NCBI RefSeq assembly: GCF_017358165.1
Contig: NZ_CP071446.1
Location: 186,001-250,000, forward strand
Direction of reading: 5' to 3'
Length of the DNA: 64,000 nucleotides
Source of the DNA: Thermosipho ferrireducens
GTDB taxonomy: Bacteria; Thermotogota; Thermotogae; Thermotogales; Fervidobacteriaceae
Shown: positions 63,112-64,000 of the stretch, in pieces
Position numbering within the stretch: the first letter of the stretch is position 1
Layout of the letters: each line of letters begins with the position of its first letter
Made by a program: the position numbers and the translations under genes
Notes under the pieces: generated by a model
The model's database searches: none
What the model was told of the DNA's origin: nothing
Seen by the model: only the letters and a program-made list of their open reading frames with translations

Positions 63112-64000
63112 TATTTTTTTTAACTCCTTTCAACTCATAAAGTTTTAAAGGTTTACTTTTTCCTTTAACGGAAAATTCACCAAGATATTTAAATTCAAAA
63201 TTTTTAGTGTTTTTTACTATAACATCTGAAACTATTATGTCAGCATCCAGCTCCCTTGTGAGATGTTCCATCCGGGAACAGGTATTTATTGTATCTCCTA
63301 TGGATGTATAGTCCATTCTAAACGGTGCTCCTATGTTTCCTACAACTGCTGGACCAAAATGTATTCCAATGCCACTATCAAGGTTGATTCCCATTTCTTC
63401 ATTGAAGCGGTTAAGTTCCTTTCTCATATCAAGAGCACATTTTAAGGCCCTTTCAATATCATTTTCATACGAAACAGGTGCACCGAATATAGCCATAATA
63501 GCATCACCTACAAACTTGTCGATAGTTCCGCCGTATTTATTTCTTATAACCTCACTCATACGTGTTAAGTATCCATTCAGGATTTTTACAACTTCTTCAG
63601 CAGACTTTTTTTCTGATAGGGATGTGAATCCCTTCACATCTGAAAACAGTACCACTATTTCTCGATTTTCTCCGCCAAGTTCTAATTTTCCTTTTTTCAC
63701 AAGATAATCTGCTACAGTGTCAGGTACATATCTGTACAAATATTCTTTCATTTTCTTTTTTTCTCTACTTTCGCGTAAAAGATTCATACTTAATCCTACA
63801 GTACTCAATGTTACAGAAGAAAAAATGGAATAAAAAACGTCCATATAATATTGATTCAAAAAAAGATAGTATCCCAGAAGTAAAATAGCAGGTACTATTA
63901 AAAAAGCCAGGATGTTCCATCTAATTTTCTTTTTCATGAGAAATATATCAACTAAAATTAACGAACCAATTAAAATTATTATTCTTATCCACATGGGAGC
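63104..64000 (-). CDS. class III adenylate/guanylate cyclase, 3' part (probable CHASE2 type)
   Basis: The frame stays open to the window edge, so the N-terminus is outside. The visible part has three closely spaced membrane helices (first about 85 residues), then a linker (EYLYRYVPDTVADYLVKKG) and a full cyclase domain. Metal Asp residues are in VVLFSDVKGFTSLSE and DKFVGDAIMAIFGAP; the substrate and transition-state residues are in YTSIGDTINTCSRME. Three helices before this linker are typical of CHASE2-cyclases, but that sensor is not visible. It is first in an operon with two HD-GYP-type genes. Confidence 0.88.
   Translation of the reverse strand, partial: APMWIRIIILIGSLILVDIFLMKKKIRWNILAFLIVPAILLLGYYLFLNQYYMDVFYSIFSSVTLSTVGLSMNLLRESREKKKMKEYLYRYVPDTVADYLVKKGKLELGGENREIVVLFSDVKGFTSLSEKKSAEEVVKILNGYLTRMSEVIRNKYGGTIDKFVGDAIMAIFGAPVSYENDIERALKCALDMRKELNRFNEEMGINLDSGIGIHFGPAVVGNIGAPFRMDYTSIGDTINTCSRMEHLTRELDADIIVSDVIVKNTKNFEFKYLGEFSVKGKSKPLKLYELKGVKKNNV

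Overview
The window looks like a chromosomal segment of a member of the Thermotogota. It is AT-rich, with Lys/Glu/Ile-rich proteins. The block rimO-pgsA-thpR-recA-recX-rny and neighbours such as the Lon-like protease, a MinC with a short N-terminal part and a glycerate kinase are, from memory, typical of that phylum. No rRNA is present, so the genus cannot be fixed. Genes are densely packed in operons with strong GGAGGTG-type ribosome binding sites and frequent GTG or TTG starts.

Layout. 1-2252: the 3' end of the methylmalonyl-CoA mutase large subunit, then PLP synthase pdxS-pdxT. 2588-12262: DNA polymerase III delta (holA), an RND exporter, a RodZ-like protein and the rimO-to-rny block. 12280-14323, minus strand: a DMT transporter and the flagellar rod genes flgB-flgC-fliE. 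14639-19031: an HD hydrolase, minC and secA. 19039-24172: two cNMP-like proteins, then mce-mmdA-oadG-like-mmdC-mcmA2-meaB. Together with the mutase at position 1 these make a succinyl-CoA to methylmalonyl-CoA to propionyl-CoA route with a probable Na+-pumping decarboxylase. Its membrane beta subunit is not in the window. 24190-27660: a TPR protein, phoH, a short PgpH-like HD protein and ybeY. 28074-31380: a nucleotide-sugar dehydrogenase, a glucosaminidase, a peroxiredoxin and tRNA-Asn.

31389-40508 is the most distinctive region. It is an unusually AT-rich cassette bracketed by two near-identical hairpins. It contains a promoter, a decayed CRISPR array and six type III effector genes (cmr1, cmr6, cas10, cmr4, cmr5 and a cmr3/cas5-like gene). 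Cas10 has lost both the HD nuclease motif and the GGDD cyclase motif, while Cmr4 keeps its RNase aspartate. This fits a subtype III-C-like, RNA-only effector. No cas6, cas1, cas2 or CARF gene is present. The best-preserved repeat lies in the 5' leader of the cmr operon.

40565-55276: a ferredoxin-like membrane protein, a small membrane protein, a glycerate permease/kinase operon, a degenerate CPBP-family protein, an orphan MutL/GlmL-like protein, a Nudix protein, ispE, a Lon-like protease, trpS, an MscS channel and a chemoreceptor. 55568-58031: an IS3-family remnant, a fragment and two full tandem copies of one DDE insertion sequence, separated by the same octamer. 58075-64000: tRNA-Gln, then a minus-strand signalling operon (class III cyclase, degenerate HD-GYP, DUF3307, FecR-domain protein, GAF-HD-GYP).

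Seven intergenic regions carry one composite repeat family. It consists of GATTCCTCG...CGGAATGACA-type units in both orientations, CTCGCTAAY 9-mers and a GGACAGGCCCTGCCA module. Two copies of the last module adjoin promoters.
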